From Caryophanales bacterium (GTDB taxonomy: Bacteria; Bacillota_I; Bacilli_A; RF39; UBA660), in the NCBI GenBank assembly GCA_016291895.1, contig JAEEZO010000032.1, forward strand, positions 1-33,477: a stretch of 33,477 nucleotides of DNA. Direction: 5' to 3'. Under the pieces are notes generated by a model. It had not been told where the DNA came from, did no database searches, and worked only from the letters and a program-made list of their open reading frames with translations. Shown one piece after another: positions 1-8,577 of the stretch (the stretch's first letter is position 1; each line of letters begins with the position of its first letter). Position numbers and translations under genes: made by a program.

Positions 1-3000
1 TGATTTTCATTGCTCTTTGTTAATTCAAGTGTACTAACAATTTTAGTTTCATCTTTTATATTATATAGATTAAACTTTACTTTTTCGGGTCTATTACTTT
101 CAAAACCGGGATCATTCCATTCTTTCTCAATTGGAATAGACGTTTTATTAATTTTATTTCTTATAATATAACAATTTTTTTTAGGAACAAGAGATCCTTC
201 CCATTTATATTCCCAAAGCAAATATTTGTTTACATATTCATCATTATTTTGAACGTCTAAATAATCATTATAGGATGAAATACCTAAATCATAAATATTA
301 CCATAACTATTTAAATTCGTTGTATGAGAATTACTATTGGTATATTGAACAGGGTAAATATCATTAATTTTTACGTTGAAGTTACCGTCAACATTATCAT
401 ATGCAGTAGTATTATCAATCATTAAATACAAATTCTTTGTTTTAATGAACGCTGTTCTTCCTGAAATATCATCTTGATATCCACTATCTCTACCAGTTCT
501 AGGATGATAATATCCTTTTCGACCATTGCCACTATAATATAAAGTTCCATTTTCTACGCTATAACCAGTATAAATATAACCTACTCCATATATATCATCT
601 GCAAATTCAATAGCTAATCCATTATATGATGGATCAGCATCATAAACTGTAATATAATCATCGCTTATTTTTCTTTCTGAGATAATATATTCTATTTCAG
701 CTAATGATTCATCATATTTAGGTAAGTTATTAATTGTCTTCTTCCAAGTATATTCATCAACTATATCAGAAGTTGATAATTGAACAGTTTTTATTGGATT
801 ATTTAAATTTTTAGCGTTATAGATATCAATTGTTACATTAGATGGTCTTAAATTTTCATATCCTTTATCATCCCATTCTTTTGTTATTTCTAAATCTCTA
901 AAATTTAATCTAGATGTAATAATAACTTCATCACCTATTGTCGTAATTTTATCGATTTTCAAACCATAATCTCCTTGCCAACTATCTCCACGATATGTAA
1001 AGAATAGTTTTTGACTATGATCTGACAATGAATAACTATACATATAAGCATAATCATCCATTAATGAGGTATTATGATACATTTCTGGATAGTCTTGCCC
1101 TATAAATTCAATTATTTTACCAAAGATAGTATCTTTAGGATCGAGATTGATTGCGCTTAAAAGAGGCGAATTTAAAGATTGCAATCTTTTATCATCAAGG
1201 AAACTAAGATCATATGTTTTACCACCTACATTATCGCCTAGAGCAGAATAACTAACATTATTAACAAAATTTCTCCACCCATAAGATTGATTATATGCAT
1301 AAAGATGCATAGCATTAGAATATCCAAATTTTGTTTTTTCATTAAATTTTATTGATAAACCATCTTTTGAATCATATGATGTTATATAGTTTGGAATAGG
1401 CTTTTCTCTAATAGCATATTCTATTCTATTTCCATTATCATCATATTTTCTTATGTTTTTAAATGTTCCTATCCAATGGTTACTATCATCAGGATCAACA
1501 TTGCTTGAATCTAGGACAACAGTACTCAAAACCTCATTTAAATTATCTTTTCTATATAAATAAAATTCTGAACTATTTGGTCTATACTCACTACTATCAT
1601 TTTCCCAATATTTATCAAATTTCAAATCATATTTATTATATGCAAATTTAATTAAATTAGCATTTGGAAAAGGTTTTTTAGAACTTTTAAACATATAAGA
1701 AACAAGATCACTATCACTATTTTGTGGATAATTTTCGTTATAAAAATCCTCTTTAACATCGTCTTCACTATTGTAACCATTAGATTCACTAAAAGGATTA
1801 TAATCCGGATATATATATTTGATATCCAAATTACTAATATCTCCATTTAAGAAAAGTTTAAAAATTCCATTATATGACGGAACACAAATCGTTTTGTTTT
1901 TTAAATCATTATATTTAAAGATATCAGTTTTATTTTGATACAAATAAACAACACTACTTAAATATCCAATTCGAAGTGTTTTAGATTCATCTCCATTGAA
2001 AACATTTTCTCCAAATTCTATACATGTAGCATTTGCATCATATTTTCTATCATAATAATTAACATAATCGTTTTGTGGTATTGGCTTAATAATATACTTT
2101 GCTTTTGTACCATCTTCATTATATCTAGCAACGTTTTTAAAAGTTCCACTCCATCTATTGTAGTAAGTTGTATTTGTTATATTTAAAGTTTGCGTTTGTA
2201 AAATAGTATTTAAATCATTTTCATTATAAAGATTTACTGTTACTTCACTAGGACGAATTGATTCATAATCAGTATCTTCCCATTCAACGTCATATGAATA
2301 ATCATAATAATTAATACCATTAGATATAATATCAGCACCAGGAAAGTTTGTAGTTGTTGATTGCCATGAATATGCAGCTGGTGACCTAGAAGGATAGTAA
2401 TCACCATAATATGATCGATAAATAGTAGATCGGTTATATTTAGTTGAACTATAACTTACATTATCTACTGGATAGATTCTCTTTATTTCTAGTCTTGATG
2501 TACTGCCACCATAAATTTCAAAATATTCAGTTTGTGGTGTTGGAATACAAACTGTTTTATTTTTTAAATCATTAGCATAAAATTTTTCATTTGAATATCT
2601 ACTGTTTAAATAATGTCTATCATTATCAGTATTCTTAAATATAAAAACAAGATATGTTTGATTACCACTAAACTCTATGTCATTACCAAATTCTATACAG
2701 AGTCCTTTTCTTACAGACTTATTATAAGTTTGTGTATAATTATCAAGAGGTTCTTGCTTTATAATATACTTTGCTAAACTATTATTTGAATTATATTTTG
2801 GAACATTTGAAAATGTGCCATATGTGACATGAGAATTTTGATTAAAAGATAATGTTACTGAACTAACTACTGTCTCTTCATCTAAAACATTATATAAATC
2901 ATATTTTACACTTTGTGGTCTATAACTTTCATATCCATAGTCATTCCAACTTACTCTAAACTGATAATCCATCGTTTCATTTATATCACCAAGAGAAATT

Positions 3001-3134
3001 TCTTCATTATTTTTTAAAAATATAGGTTTTAATAGAAAACCAATTATTAGTAAAATTGGCAATATTAAAGAAACTAAAACAATTGTTTTATTTTTTATAG
3101 TATTAGTTTTTTCTAAATTATTCTCTTCTACCAT
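1..3134 (-). CDS. Cna_B-repeat surface protein, membrane-anchored, 3' end beyond window
   Basis: An open frame of over 1040 codons runs off the left edge, so the C-terminus and any sorting signal are not visible. The start at 3134 is chosen because GAGATGAT lies 5 nt upstream, like the GGTGA ribosome sites of neighbouring genes; in-frame ATGs at 3140 and 3143 lack one. Residues ~14-36 are a hydrophobic segment (signal anchor), and the rest is predicted outside the cell. At least five Cna_B-like units are visible, each with a W-[ND]-D-x-G-[YF]-E-S/N-x-RP opening, an LYN strand and an F-K-N-[VLI]-x-[KR]-Y-[ND] centre: near 2980-2740, 2300-2045, 1640-1375, 895-645 and 150-1. Between them are other modules with recurring LKNKT-[VI]-C-[IV]-P and I-x-x-IYP motifs. 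Cna_B domains form stalks of Gram-positive adhesins and pili. Adhesin function is inferred. Confidence 0.8.
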   Translation of the reverse strand, partial: MVEENNLEKTNTIKNKTIVLVSLILPILLIIGFLLKPIFLKNNEEISLGDINETMDYQFRVSWNDYGYESYRPQSVKYDLYNVLDEETVVSSVTLSFNQNSHVTYGTFSNVPKYNSNNSLAKYIIKQEPLDNYTQTYNKSVRKGLCIEFGNDIEFSGNQTYLVFIFKNTDNDRHYLNSRYSNEKFYANDLKNKTVCIPTPQTEYFEIYGGSTSRLEIKRIYPVDNVSYSSTKYNRSTIYRSYYGDYYPSRSPAAYSWQSTTTNFPGADIISNGINYYDYSYDVEWEDTDYESIRPSEVTVNLYNENDLNTILQTQTLNITNTTYYNRWSGTFKNVARYNEDGTKAKYIIKPIPQNDYVNYYDRKYDANATCIEFGENVFNGDESKTLRIGYLSSVVYLYQNKTDIFKYNDLKNKTICVPSYNGIFKLFLNGDISNLDIKYIYPDYNPFSESNGYNSEDDVKEDFYNENYPQNSDSDLVSYMFKSSKKPFPNANLIKFAYNKYDLKFDKYWENDSSEYRPNSSEFYLYRKDNLNEVLSTVVLDSSNVDPDDSNHWIGTFKNIRKYDDNGNRIEYAIREKPIPNYITSYDSKDGLSIKFNEKTKFGYSNAMHLYAYNQSYGWRNFVNNVSYSALGDNVGGKTYDLSFLDDKRLQSLNSPLLSAINLDPKDTIFGKIIEFIGQDYPEMYHNTSLMDDYAYMYSYSLSDHSQKLFFTYRGDSWQGDYGLKIDKITTIGDEVIITSRLNFRDLEITKEWDDKGYENLRPSNVTIDIYNAKNLNNPIKTVQLSTSDIVDEYTWKKTINNLPKYDESLAEIEYIISERKISDDYITVYDADPSYNGLAIEFADDIYGVGYIYTGYSVENGTLYYSGNGRKGYYHPRTGRDSGYQDDISGRTAFIKTKNLYLMIDNTTAYDNVDGNFNVKINDIYPVQYTNSNSHTTNLNSYGNIYDLGISSYNDYLDVQNNDEYVNKYLLWEYKWEGSLVPKKNCYIIRNKINKTSIPIEKEWNDPGFESNRPEKVKFNLYNIKDETKIVSTLELTKSNEN

Positions 3135-3153
3135 ACACATCATCTCTACTATA

Positions 3154-3159
3154 ATTATA
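3154..3159 (-). promoter_or_regulatory. -10 element of the Cna_B-repeat gene
   Basis: TATAAT on the minus strand lies 19 nt before the chosen start codon. No good -35 box is visible at 16-18 nt. The resulting leader would be only about a dozen bases and would carry just the GAGATGAT ribosome site. Confidence 0.35.
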
Positions 3160-3173
3160 TCCTTTATTAACAC

Positions 3174-3204
3174 AAAAGAAAAACACTTCTATAAATAGAA
3201 GTGT
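3174..3204 (-). terminator. Rho-independent terminator after the M48 protease gene
   Basis: Eight-base stem ACACTTCT/AGAAGTGT (3183-3190 with 3197-3204), followed on the minus strand by TTTTTCTTTT. It lies 13 nt past the stop codon of the M48 gene. Confidence 0.85.
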
Positions 3205-3216
3205 CTAATTTGTCAA

Positions 3217-4812
3217 TTATATAAAATATAATATTGTAAGTACTAATCCACCTAAAGCTAATAAGATATAAAGAATAACATTTGTAATAAATGAATAAAT
3301 CTTTTTCTTATCACCTAATACTTCCCATTCATATATTTCAATAAATGGTGTTGGATTACGTCTATACCAACCTCTTATTGTTACTAATTGATTAATATAT
3401 TTTTGTGATTTGAAAATCGCAAAAATCTTATTTAACAATCTTAATGGTTGATTATAATCTAGGAAGATAATACCTGTATCATCTTGAACAATATAATCTT
3501 CACTGAAGATACAACCTGGATCTCCCCTACCAATTATTTTACCTGTAACACTACAAGGTACTGATGTAATACCAGATACATTAACAAGACCTAATAAATC
3601 TCTAACTGTTGTTTTTTGATATTCGCCTTTTCTATGAGCTCTTCTGTATTTTATAAAGCCAAATAATGCCATTAAAATTAATCCTACACCAAGAGATAAT
3701 TTCCATGCATCAGGATCATCCATTAAAGCCATCATCATTACAGTAGCAAATAATGTTAAAATAACTGTTATTGTTGGCATAATTGCAATTAATACTTCAA
3801 ATAAGAAGTTACCAACATAAGATTCTGTTTTTTGTAAATCAAATACCACATATGGTGTTTGATTATAATCAGGAGCATATTTACTAATAGCTTCTAATCT
3901 TTTAGAAATTAAAGGGTGTGTAGAATTAAGTTCATAATATTTAGCCCATGGATTCCACATTTCCCATTTCATTGCATTCTTAACATTATCTGTATCTGAT
4001 AAGTTATTATTAGATGCAATAACAAGAGCTTTAGCTGTTTTAGAATCAAATAAACCTAAAGCACCAACATCTTTTACAGAATGATTCTTCTTATCAGATG
4101 TTGCAATAGATAGACCAAATCCTACTTTAATAAGAGCTCGTTGTAATCCATTTGGATTTCCTGTTTCTTTTACTGAGAATTCATCAGCATAATATTCTCT
4201 TGTTCTTGATAACCATAAAATGATATATTGAGATACAATATATAATACATAAGCAACAATACCAACAGCAGCAGCATTATTCTTACTATCACTACTATCT
4301 CCTTCTGTACATACTTTATATATGTAATATAGTACAAGTGGTACAAGTTGAGCAAAAGTCATAACAAGCATGTCATAATGAACAACGTGACCTAGTTCAT
4401 GTCCGATGACAGTTAATACTTCATCTTCTGTTAATAACTCAAAATCCCCTCTTGTCAAAACAAGTCTTGCATCATTTTTGGTTCTTCCATACGTAAATGC
4501 GTTAGGAGCACCATCATTAATATAACCAATCTTTGGTCTTTTCATATTATATTTCGTACAAATAGTATCTATAAAATTATTAACGTAATCTGGCATTGTT
4601 GCATGAAAATCAACTTTATAAAACCATTTCATAGTTAAATCTGTTAACCATGGTGAAATAAGAAATTGAATTACCAAAGTAATTATACTAATAAGAAGTG
4701 CTGTTGTTATAGGTAGGTCAGCTAAAGCAAAAGCTAAAATAATAACTGCAGCTAACATTCCATATAATCCTGTGATTGTTAGTATAGAAATACCATATAA
4801 ATTTCTTTTCAT
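3217..4812 (-). CDS. M48 family (HtpX/Ste24-like) membrane zinc metalloprotease with extra C-terminal domain
   Basis: A 531-residue integral membrane protease. The zinc site is HELGH (residues 138-142), with the third ligand expected at E206 in REYYADEF, the EXXXD pattern of M48 peptidases. Hydrophobic segments lie near 8-30, 36-55, 150-165, 182-202, 343-385 and at the extreme C-terminus (~510-530). The catalytic domain is followed from about residue 405 to 500 by a beta-rich segment containing DDTGIIFLDY and VTIRGWYRR, which resembles an OB/GIDE-type fold; ordinary HtpX proteins are about 290 residues and lack this. M48 proteases degrade or process membrane proteins, HtpX acting in membrane quality control. 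The start has GGAGGA 5 nt upstream, and an extended -10 (TGTTATAAT) lies just before it. The gene is a single unit with its own terminator. The family is clear; the substrate is unknown. Confidence 0.9.
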   Translation of the reverse strand: MKRNLYGISILTITGLYGMLAAVIILAFALADLPITTALLISIITLVIQFLISPWLTDLTMKWFYKVDFHATMPDYVNNFIDTICTKYNMKRPKIGYINDGAPNAFTYGRTKNDARLVLTRGDFELLTEDEVLTVIGHELGHVVHYDMLVMTFAQLVPLVLYYIYKVCTEGDSSDSKNNAAAVGIVAYVLYIVSQYIILWLSRTREYYADEFSVKETGNPNGLQRALIKVGFGLSIATSDKKNHSVKDVGALGLFDSKTAKALVIASNNNLSDTDNVKNAMKWEMWNPWAKYYELNSTHPLISKRLEAISKYAPDYNQTPYVVFDLQKTESYVGNFLFEVLIAIMPTITVILTLFATVMMMALMDDPDAWKLSLGVGLILMALFGFIKYRRAHRKGEYQKTTVRDLLGLVNVSGITSVPCSVTGKIIGRGDPGCIFSEDYIVQDDTGIIFLDYNQPLRLLNKIFAIFKSQKYINQLVTIRGWYRRNPTPFIEIYEWEVLGDKKKIYSFITNVILYILLALGGLVLTILYFI

Positions 4813-4827
4813 AAATCCTCCATAGAA

Positions 4828-4836
4828 ATTATAACA
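4828..4836 (-). promoter_or_regulatory. Extended -10 promoter of the M48 protease gene
   Basis: TGTTATAAT on the minus strand, with a T-rich stretch upstream and no clear -35. The uvrC gene has a closely similar TTTTTTATGTTATAAT block at 29374-29388. Confidence 0.5.
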
Positions 4837-4856
4837 TAAAAAAGAATTAAATTAGC

Positions 4857-4880
4857 AAAAAAAACATCCAAAGGATGTTT
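4857..4880 (-). terminator. Rho-independent terminator after tRNA-Arg
   Basis: Stem AAACATCC/GGATGTTT (4862-4869 with 4873-4880) with a 3-base loop, followed on the minus strand by a run of T. It ends the tRNA transcript 10 nt after the CCA. Confidence 0.85.
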
Positions 4881-4890
4881 TATTCATAAA

Positions 4891-4967
<77 letters not shown>

Positions 4968-4989
4968 GTAAACTCAAATAACAATATAG

Positions 4990-5018
4990 ATTGTATAATA
5001 AAATGCATTAAAAATCAA
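4990..5018 (-). promoter_or_regulatory. Promoter of tRNA-Arg
   Basis: TTGATT (5013-5018), a 17-nt spacer and TACAAT (4990-4995) on the minus strand, about 23 nt upstream of the tRNA 5' end. It is back to back with the nifU-like promoter on the other strand. Confidence 0.75.
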
Positions 5019-5036
5019 GTGTAAATAACGAAAAAG

Positions 5037-5045
5037 TGCTATAAT
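5037..5045 (+). promoter_or_regulatory. Extended -10 promoter of the NifU-like gene
   Basis: TGCTATAAT ends 16 nt before the start codon. There is no good -35. The leader is therefore very short and essentially only holds the GAGGTGA ribosome site. Confidence 0.6.
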
Positions 5046-5061
5046 ACATATGAGGTGACTT

Positions 5062-5280
5062 ATGGAAGAAAAAATAAATGTTGTTCTTGATAAACTTAGA
5101 CCATTCCTTATAAATGATGGTGGAGATATTGAACTTGTTAAATATGAAGATGGTGTTGCTTATATAAAGTTTATGGGAGCATGTGCTGATTGTGGTCTTC
5201 AAAATGTAACATTAAATGATGGTATAAAAGAAATATTAGTTAATGAAATTCCTGAAGTAATAGATGTAAAACTAGTTTAA
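5062..5280 (+). CDS. NifU C-terminal-domain iron-sulfur cluster scaffold protein
   Basis: A 72-residue protein that is a stand-alone NifU-C (Nfu) domain. It has the expected order: GGDIELV near residues 20-26, the CxxC pair C41/C44 in GACADCGL that binds a 4Fe-4S cluster, and NVTLNDGIKEIL after it. Such proteins carry or insert Fe-S clusters into apo-proteins in the cytoplasm. B. subtilis YutI is the same family and somewhat longer, so this is a minimal version. The start is supported by GAGGTGA 3 nt upstream. The gene is followed 51 nt later by the CPBP protease gene on the same strand with no terminator between them, so they may be cotranscribed, although no functional link is evident. Confidence 0.92.
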   Translation: MEEKINVVLDKLRPFLINDGGDIELVKYEDGVAYIKFMGACADCGLQNVTLNDGIKEILVNEIPEVIDVKLV

Positions 5281-5331
5281 TTACATCTTTTTATTTTGTC
5301 TATATTGTGTTAAGATTATTATGGTGATAAT

Positions 5332-6042
5332 ATGAATAACAATGTAAATGAAGTTGTAAACAATAGCGTCAATAGTAAAACGAAAGAAATTGTTTTTTTT
5401 ATCATAACAATTTTTGCTTTCATGTTATTTGAAATAGTTTGGTATGCACTAGGTATAAAATATGATAATTTATCACCTAGATCGAAAGTATTATGTATGT
5501 ATGCTAAATATGTTGTATTTATCATAATATATATAATTCGTTATCGAAAATATCTTATAGATAAATGGAAAGACTTTAAAAATAGTTTTGTTAAATATGC
5601 AAAAGTTGCTATTAAATGGTGGTTTATTGGATTTCTTGCAATGACAATAATAAATACTATTTTAGGAACCTTTATTGAAACCGCTGGTGAAAATGAAGAA
5701 GCTGTACAATCTTTTTTAAAAAGTGAACCATTATTAATGTTTTTTGCTACTTCCCTATTTGCTCCTATTATTGAAGAGTTGATGTTTAGAAAATCATTAC
5801 AAGATTGTTTTAAAAATAAAATAATATTTATTGTTGCTAGTGGATTCTTATTTGGTCTTATGCATGTAATAGGTTCATCTAATAATCTTGAATATTTATT
5901 TATATTATCATATGGTGCTTTTGGATCCGCATTCGCTAAGTGTTTAGTAGATACTGATAACATTTATACAACAATTCTTGCACATATGTTCCATAATACT
6001 GTACTATCACTTATTGCAATAATCCCTGTGGTGATGAAATGA
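5332..6042 (+). CDS. CPBP (Abi/Rce1-like) intramembrane metalloprotease
   Basis: A 236-residue multi-pass membrane protein. The CPBP signature is intact: EELMFRK with E148, E149 and R153; FGLMH with H178; and HMFHN with H218, H221 and N222. Hydrophobic helices are visible near residues 18-40, 56-70, 94-114, 133-147, 163-180, 187-203 and 212-234. The family includes Rce1 CAAX proteases and bacterial proteins linked to bacteriocin immunity or protein processing; the substrate here is unknown. GGTGAT sits 4 nt before the ATG. Its stop overlaps the start of the next gene (ATGA at 6039-6042), which indicates translational coupling with the phosphoesterase-like protein. Confidence 0.88.
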   Translation: MNNNVNEVVNNSVNSKTKEIVFFIITIFAFMLFEIVWYALGIKYDNLSPRSKVLCMYAKYVVFIIIYIIRYRKYLIDKWKDFKNSFVKYAKVAIKWWFIGFLAMTIINTILGTFIETAGENEEAVQSFLKSEPLLMFFATSLFAPIIEELMFRKSLQDCFKNKIIFIVASGFLFGLMHVIGSSNNLEYLFILSYGAFGSAFAKCLVDTDNIYTTILAHMFHNTVLSLIAIIPVVMK

Positions 6043-6881
6043 TAAGTAGACGCGAGATAAATCGTGATATTACAAATGAAATTGAAAAAGATAAAAGAAT
6101 TAACTTTTCTAAAAAATTATCTAAAGTTCTCGTAATTATTATATTTATAATTACTCTCTTCTTTTTATACATGCGTTTTGTTGGAACAAGTTTCATTGTA
6201 ACACGAGAAAAATATTTATATGATAATATTCCTAATAGTTTTCATGGATTAAAAATAGTTCAAATATCTGATTTATTATATGGGGGAACAATTAGAGATT
6301 CTGAATTAACTAAAATAAGTAAAGAAATTAAAAAAATAAAACCTGATATTATTGTTTTCACTGGAGATTTAGTTCATACTAGTTATAATTTAATTAAAAG
6401 TGAAAACTTAATTAAATTCTTTAAAGAGTTAGAAGCACCTTATGGAAAATATGCTGTTTATGGTGAACTTGATAAAGATGATTTTGTAAAAGTTATGAAT
6501 GAAGCAGGTTTTACTATTCTTAATAATGATACTAAAGAACTATTCAATAAAGAGGTCGATGGTATTACAGTTAAAGGATTAAATATTAATAATCCAACTA
6601 GTGTTAATAATACTGATGGATACAATATTTGTCTAATACATAATTATGATTATTTTGACAAATTTAATACAAACTGTGATATTACTTTAGCTGGACATAC
6701 ATTATATGGTGAAATTAAATTACCTAAAATAGCAGGTATTTTTAACGAAAGCAAATATTCTGATAGTTATTATAAAGAAGGAGATAATGATATATATATA
6801 TCTAACGGATTAGGATCAAAACATTATTTAAGATTATTTAATCATCCTTCATTAAATGTTTATCGTATATATAAAAAATGA
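6039..6881 (+). CDS. Metallophosphoesterase-fold membrane protein with degenerate active site (YkuE-like)
   Basis: 280 residues, with a cytosolic start, a membrane helix at ~28-45, then a calcineurin-like phosphoesterase fold. The fold is recognisable from LKIVQISDL (71-79), PDIIVFTGDLV (102-112), a GN-type motif position (142-145), LIHNYDYFD (199-207), AGHT (218-221) and NGLGS (256-260). Several metal-binding residues of the family are absent: DLH is DLL (79-80), GNH[DE] is GELD (142-145), and GHTHGGQ is GHTLYGE (219-225). D78, D110, H201 and H220 remain. The protein is therefore probably inactive or uses altered chemistry; this is an inference from sequence. Active relatives such as B. subtilis YkuE hydrolyse phosphoesters near the membrane. 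It is translationally coupled to the CPBP protease by an ATGA overlap. Its TGA stop lies in the stem of the following terminator. Confidence 0.82.
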   Translation: MISRREINRDITNEIEKDKRINFSKKLSKVLVIIIFIITLFFLYMRFVGTSFIVTREKYLYDNIPNSFHGLKIVQISDLLYGGTIRDSELTKISKEIKKIKPDIIVFTGDLVHTSYNLIKSENLIKFFKELEAPYGKYAVYGELDKDDFVKVMNEAGFTILNNDTKELFNKEVDGITVKGLNINNPTSVNNTDGYNICLIHNYDYFDKFNTNCDITLAGHTLYGEIKLPKIAGIFNESKYSDSYYKEGDNDIYISNGLGSKHYLRLFNHPSLNVYRIYKK

Positions 6882-6905
6882 ATCAATAAATGATTCATTT
6901 TTTTT
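6873..6905 (+). terminator. Bidirectional Rho-independent terminator between convergent genes
   Basis: Ten-base stem AAATGAATCA/TGATTCATTT (6876-6885 with 6891-6900), with T runs on both strands. It serves the plus-strand phosphoesterase-like gene and the minus-strand gene ending at 6904, and overlaps the stop region of both. Confidence 0.88.
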
Positions 6906-8508
6906 ATTCAATACTAGTTATTTCACGAACTTCTTTTTCGTTATAAGAAATTTTTAATTCATCTCCTACTTTAACAAAAGGAAGTTTATTACTATTAACT
7001 TTAATAGATACACGATATTTATTATTATCATCATCAACAATATAATAATATGTATTACCATCAATAATAACACTTGTTATTTCACGAACAGTTATGGTTA
7101 TCTTTTGTCCTTTAACAACTATTCCATTATTATTTAAATAGTTATAAGCCGCATTTTGAATACCAAGAGAAGCATCAGTAACAACAACTTTTTGATAATC
7201 ACGAACATCAACAAAGGCATACATTTTTACAAGTCCAGCATCATCTTTAAGACTTATTACATAAGTAGGCCTTCCTGATAAATTAATTAATAATGGGAAT
7301 GATGCTGTATAGTTCATTTGTTGTACTTGACCTTTAGCTGAATTCATTGCACTATATTCTTCTGCTCCAGGACAATCATAGAACTTAGTTTCTTTAGTAC
7401 GTAAGTTTGTAAGAATGAAACCTAAATTACTTTCATCACTTACAATACTTGTAATACCCGTATACATATAGATATCATCATTCATAGCCATATAGTTATA
7501 ACCATCAGTTGTCATCTTCATACCTTTTTGTCCAAAAAGGGTATTAAAGAATCCGTTAGCATAACTACCCCAGTCATCAACTTGATCAATAATTAAATCT
7601 GGTTCATATACATGATCTACCCATGTAGGTACATCTTTAACTGCATATTTTGTTGTCTTACCTGTAATAGCATCTAAAATAATAATATGACTAATATCAG
7701 GTCTTTGCTCAATACCATGATATTCAATAACTTGCATAATCCAATATGGATTACCTTCATTATCAATTTCAAAGTTAATTTCTCCAAAATTATCAAAAGG
7801 ATATTTAAATCTTAAATAACGATAAACATTATCAAAGAAGATAGCATTCTCACTATATTTCATACCTTTTTCTAATTTAATTAGTTTAGCTTCGCCAGTT
7901 ACAGAATTAACTGTTACATAACCCTTAATACCTTCTTTTTTATTAGTAAAATATTTAATAACATCAGAATAATCAAGAGGTGTAACACGTAATATTTCAT
8001 CGTTATAATTGATTTGAGTATACTTATCACTAACATCAAATTGACTAACAAGTTCTCCCATTTCACCCATTACACGATCACCTAGTTTCATACTAGAATT
8101 GCGATCAACAACTGCAAGGGTGTTAAAATCAACCTCTTCAATATCTTCACTAAAATTACCATTAGTAACTGTAATACGGTTATAGTAAGCTTTTGACATA
8201 AATAAAGGCTTATTAATGATTCTAACAATTGCTGTTACAACAATAATGATAATTGGTACAATTACTGGTAAATAATTCTTTTTATCACGAAAATCAAAAC
8301 TTTTAGATTTCTTTGAATCATTTTTAAGCATTAAACCAATAATACCAGTTCCAAAATTAAGTAATCCAAACAATAATGTTAGAAAAATAAAATAAATCCA
8401 GAAAGCATTAGAATGAATATTTATTGGTGGAAGAAATAAATAAAATAATATAAATCCAACTAATAAAGTCACACTAATACTTATAATTAATCTTTTTGCT
8501 TTTGACAT
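6904..8508 (-). CDS. Conserved-looking membrane protein of unknown function
   Basis: A 534-residue protein I do not recognise. Three hydrophobic segments lie in the N-terminal ~110 residues (about 7-27, 36-60 and 80-95). A large, mostly extracytoplasmic region follows, with regular beta-rich stretches such as GYVTVNSVTGEAKLIKLE, a pattern reminiscent of PepSY-type domains. It has a Trp/Tyr-rich centre (WVDHVYEPDL, DDWGSYANGF) and a short C-terminal segment (~455-530) that looks like a small beta-barrel. No catalytic motif is evident. The start is well supported by AAGGAG 7 nt upstream of the ATG. It lies just downstream of the terminator of the giant protein gene and ends on a terminator shared with the convergent phosphoesterase-like gene, so it is probably a single transcription unit. 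Confidence 0.75.
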   Translation of the reverse strand: MSKAKRLIISISVTLLVGFILFYLFLPPINIHSNAFWIYFIFLTLLFGLLNFGTGIIGLMLKNDSKKSKSFDFRDKKNYLPVIVPIIIIVVTAIVRIINKPLFMSKAYYNRITVTNGNFSEDIEEVDFNTLAVVDRNSSMKLGDRVMGEMGELVSQFDVSDKYTQINYNDEILRVTPLDYSDVIKYFTNKKEGIKGYVTVNSVTGEAKLIKLEKGMKYSENAIFFDNVYRYLRFKYPFDNFGEINFEIDNEGNPYWIMQVIEYHGIEQRPDISHIIILDAITGKTTKYAVKDVPTWVDHVYEPDLIIDQVDDWGSYANGFFNTLFGQKGMKMTTDGYNYMAMNDDIYMYTGITSIVSDESNLGFILTNLRTKETKFYDCPGAEEYSAMNSAKGQVQQMNYTASFPLLINLSGRPTYVISLKDDAGLVKMYAFVDVRDYQKVVVTDASLGIQNAAYNYLNNNGIVVKGQKITITVREITSVIIDGNTYYYIVDDDNNKYRVSIKVNSNKLPFVKVGDELKISYNEKEVREITSIE

Positions 8509-8540
8509 AATAAAACTCCTTAAATATATAATATCATATT

Positions 8541-8577
8541 TTAAAATAAAAAGATTGACTTTTTAAGTCAATCTTTT
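8541..8577 (-). terminator. Rho-independent terminator of the giant-protein operon
   Basis: Thirteen-base perfect stem (8549-8561 with 8565-8577) around a 3-base loop, followed by TATTTT on the minus strand. The stem overlaps the stop codon of the giant gene. Confidence 0.88.
8543..8571 (-). promoter_or_regulatory. Possible promoter of the 534-aa gene, inside the upstream terminator
   Basis: TTGACT (8566-8571), a 17-nt spacer and TATTTT (8543-8548) on the minus strand. The -35 lies in the terminator stem. The -10 is imperfect, so this is a weak call. Confidence 0.35.

Noticed and set aside
5319..5963. Minus-strand ORFs opposite the CPBP gene
   Set aside because: The plus-strand gene has all catalytic motifs and a ribosome site; the antisense frames show neither.
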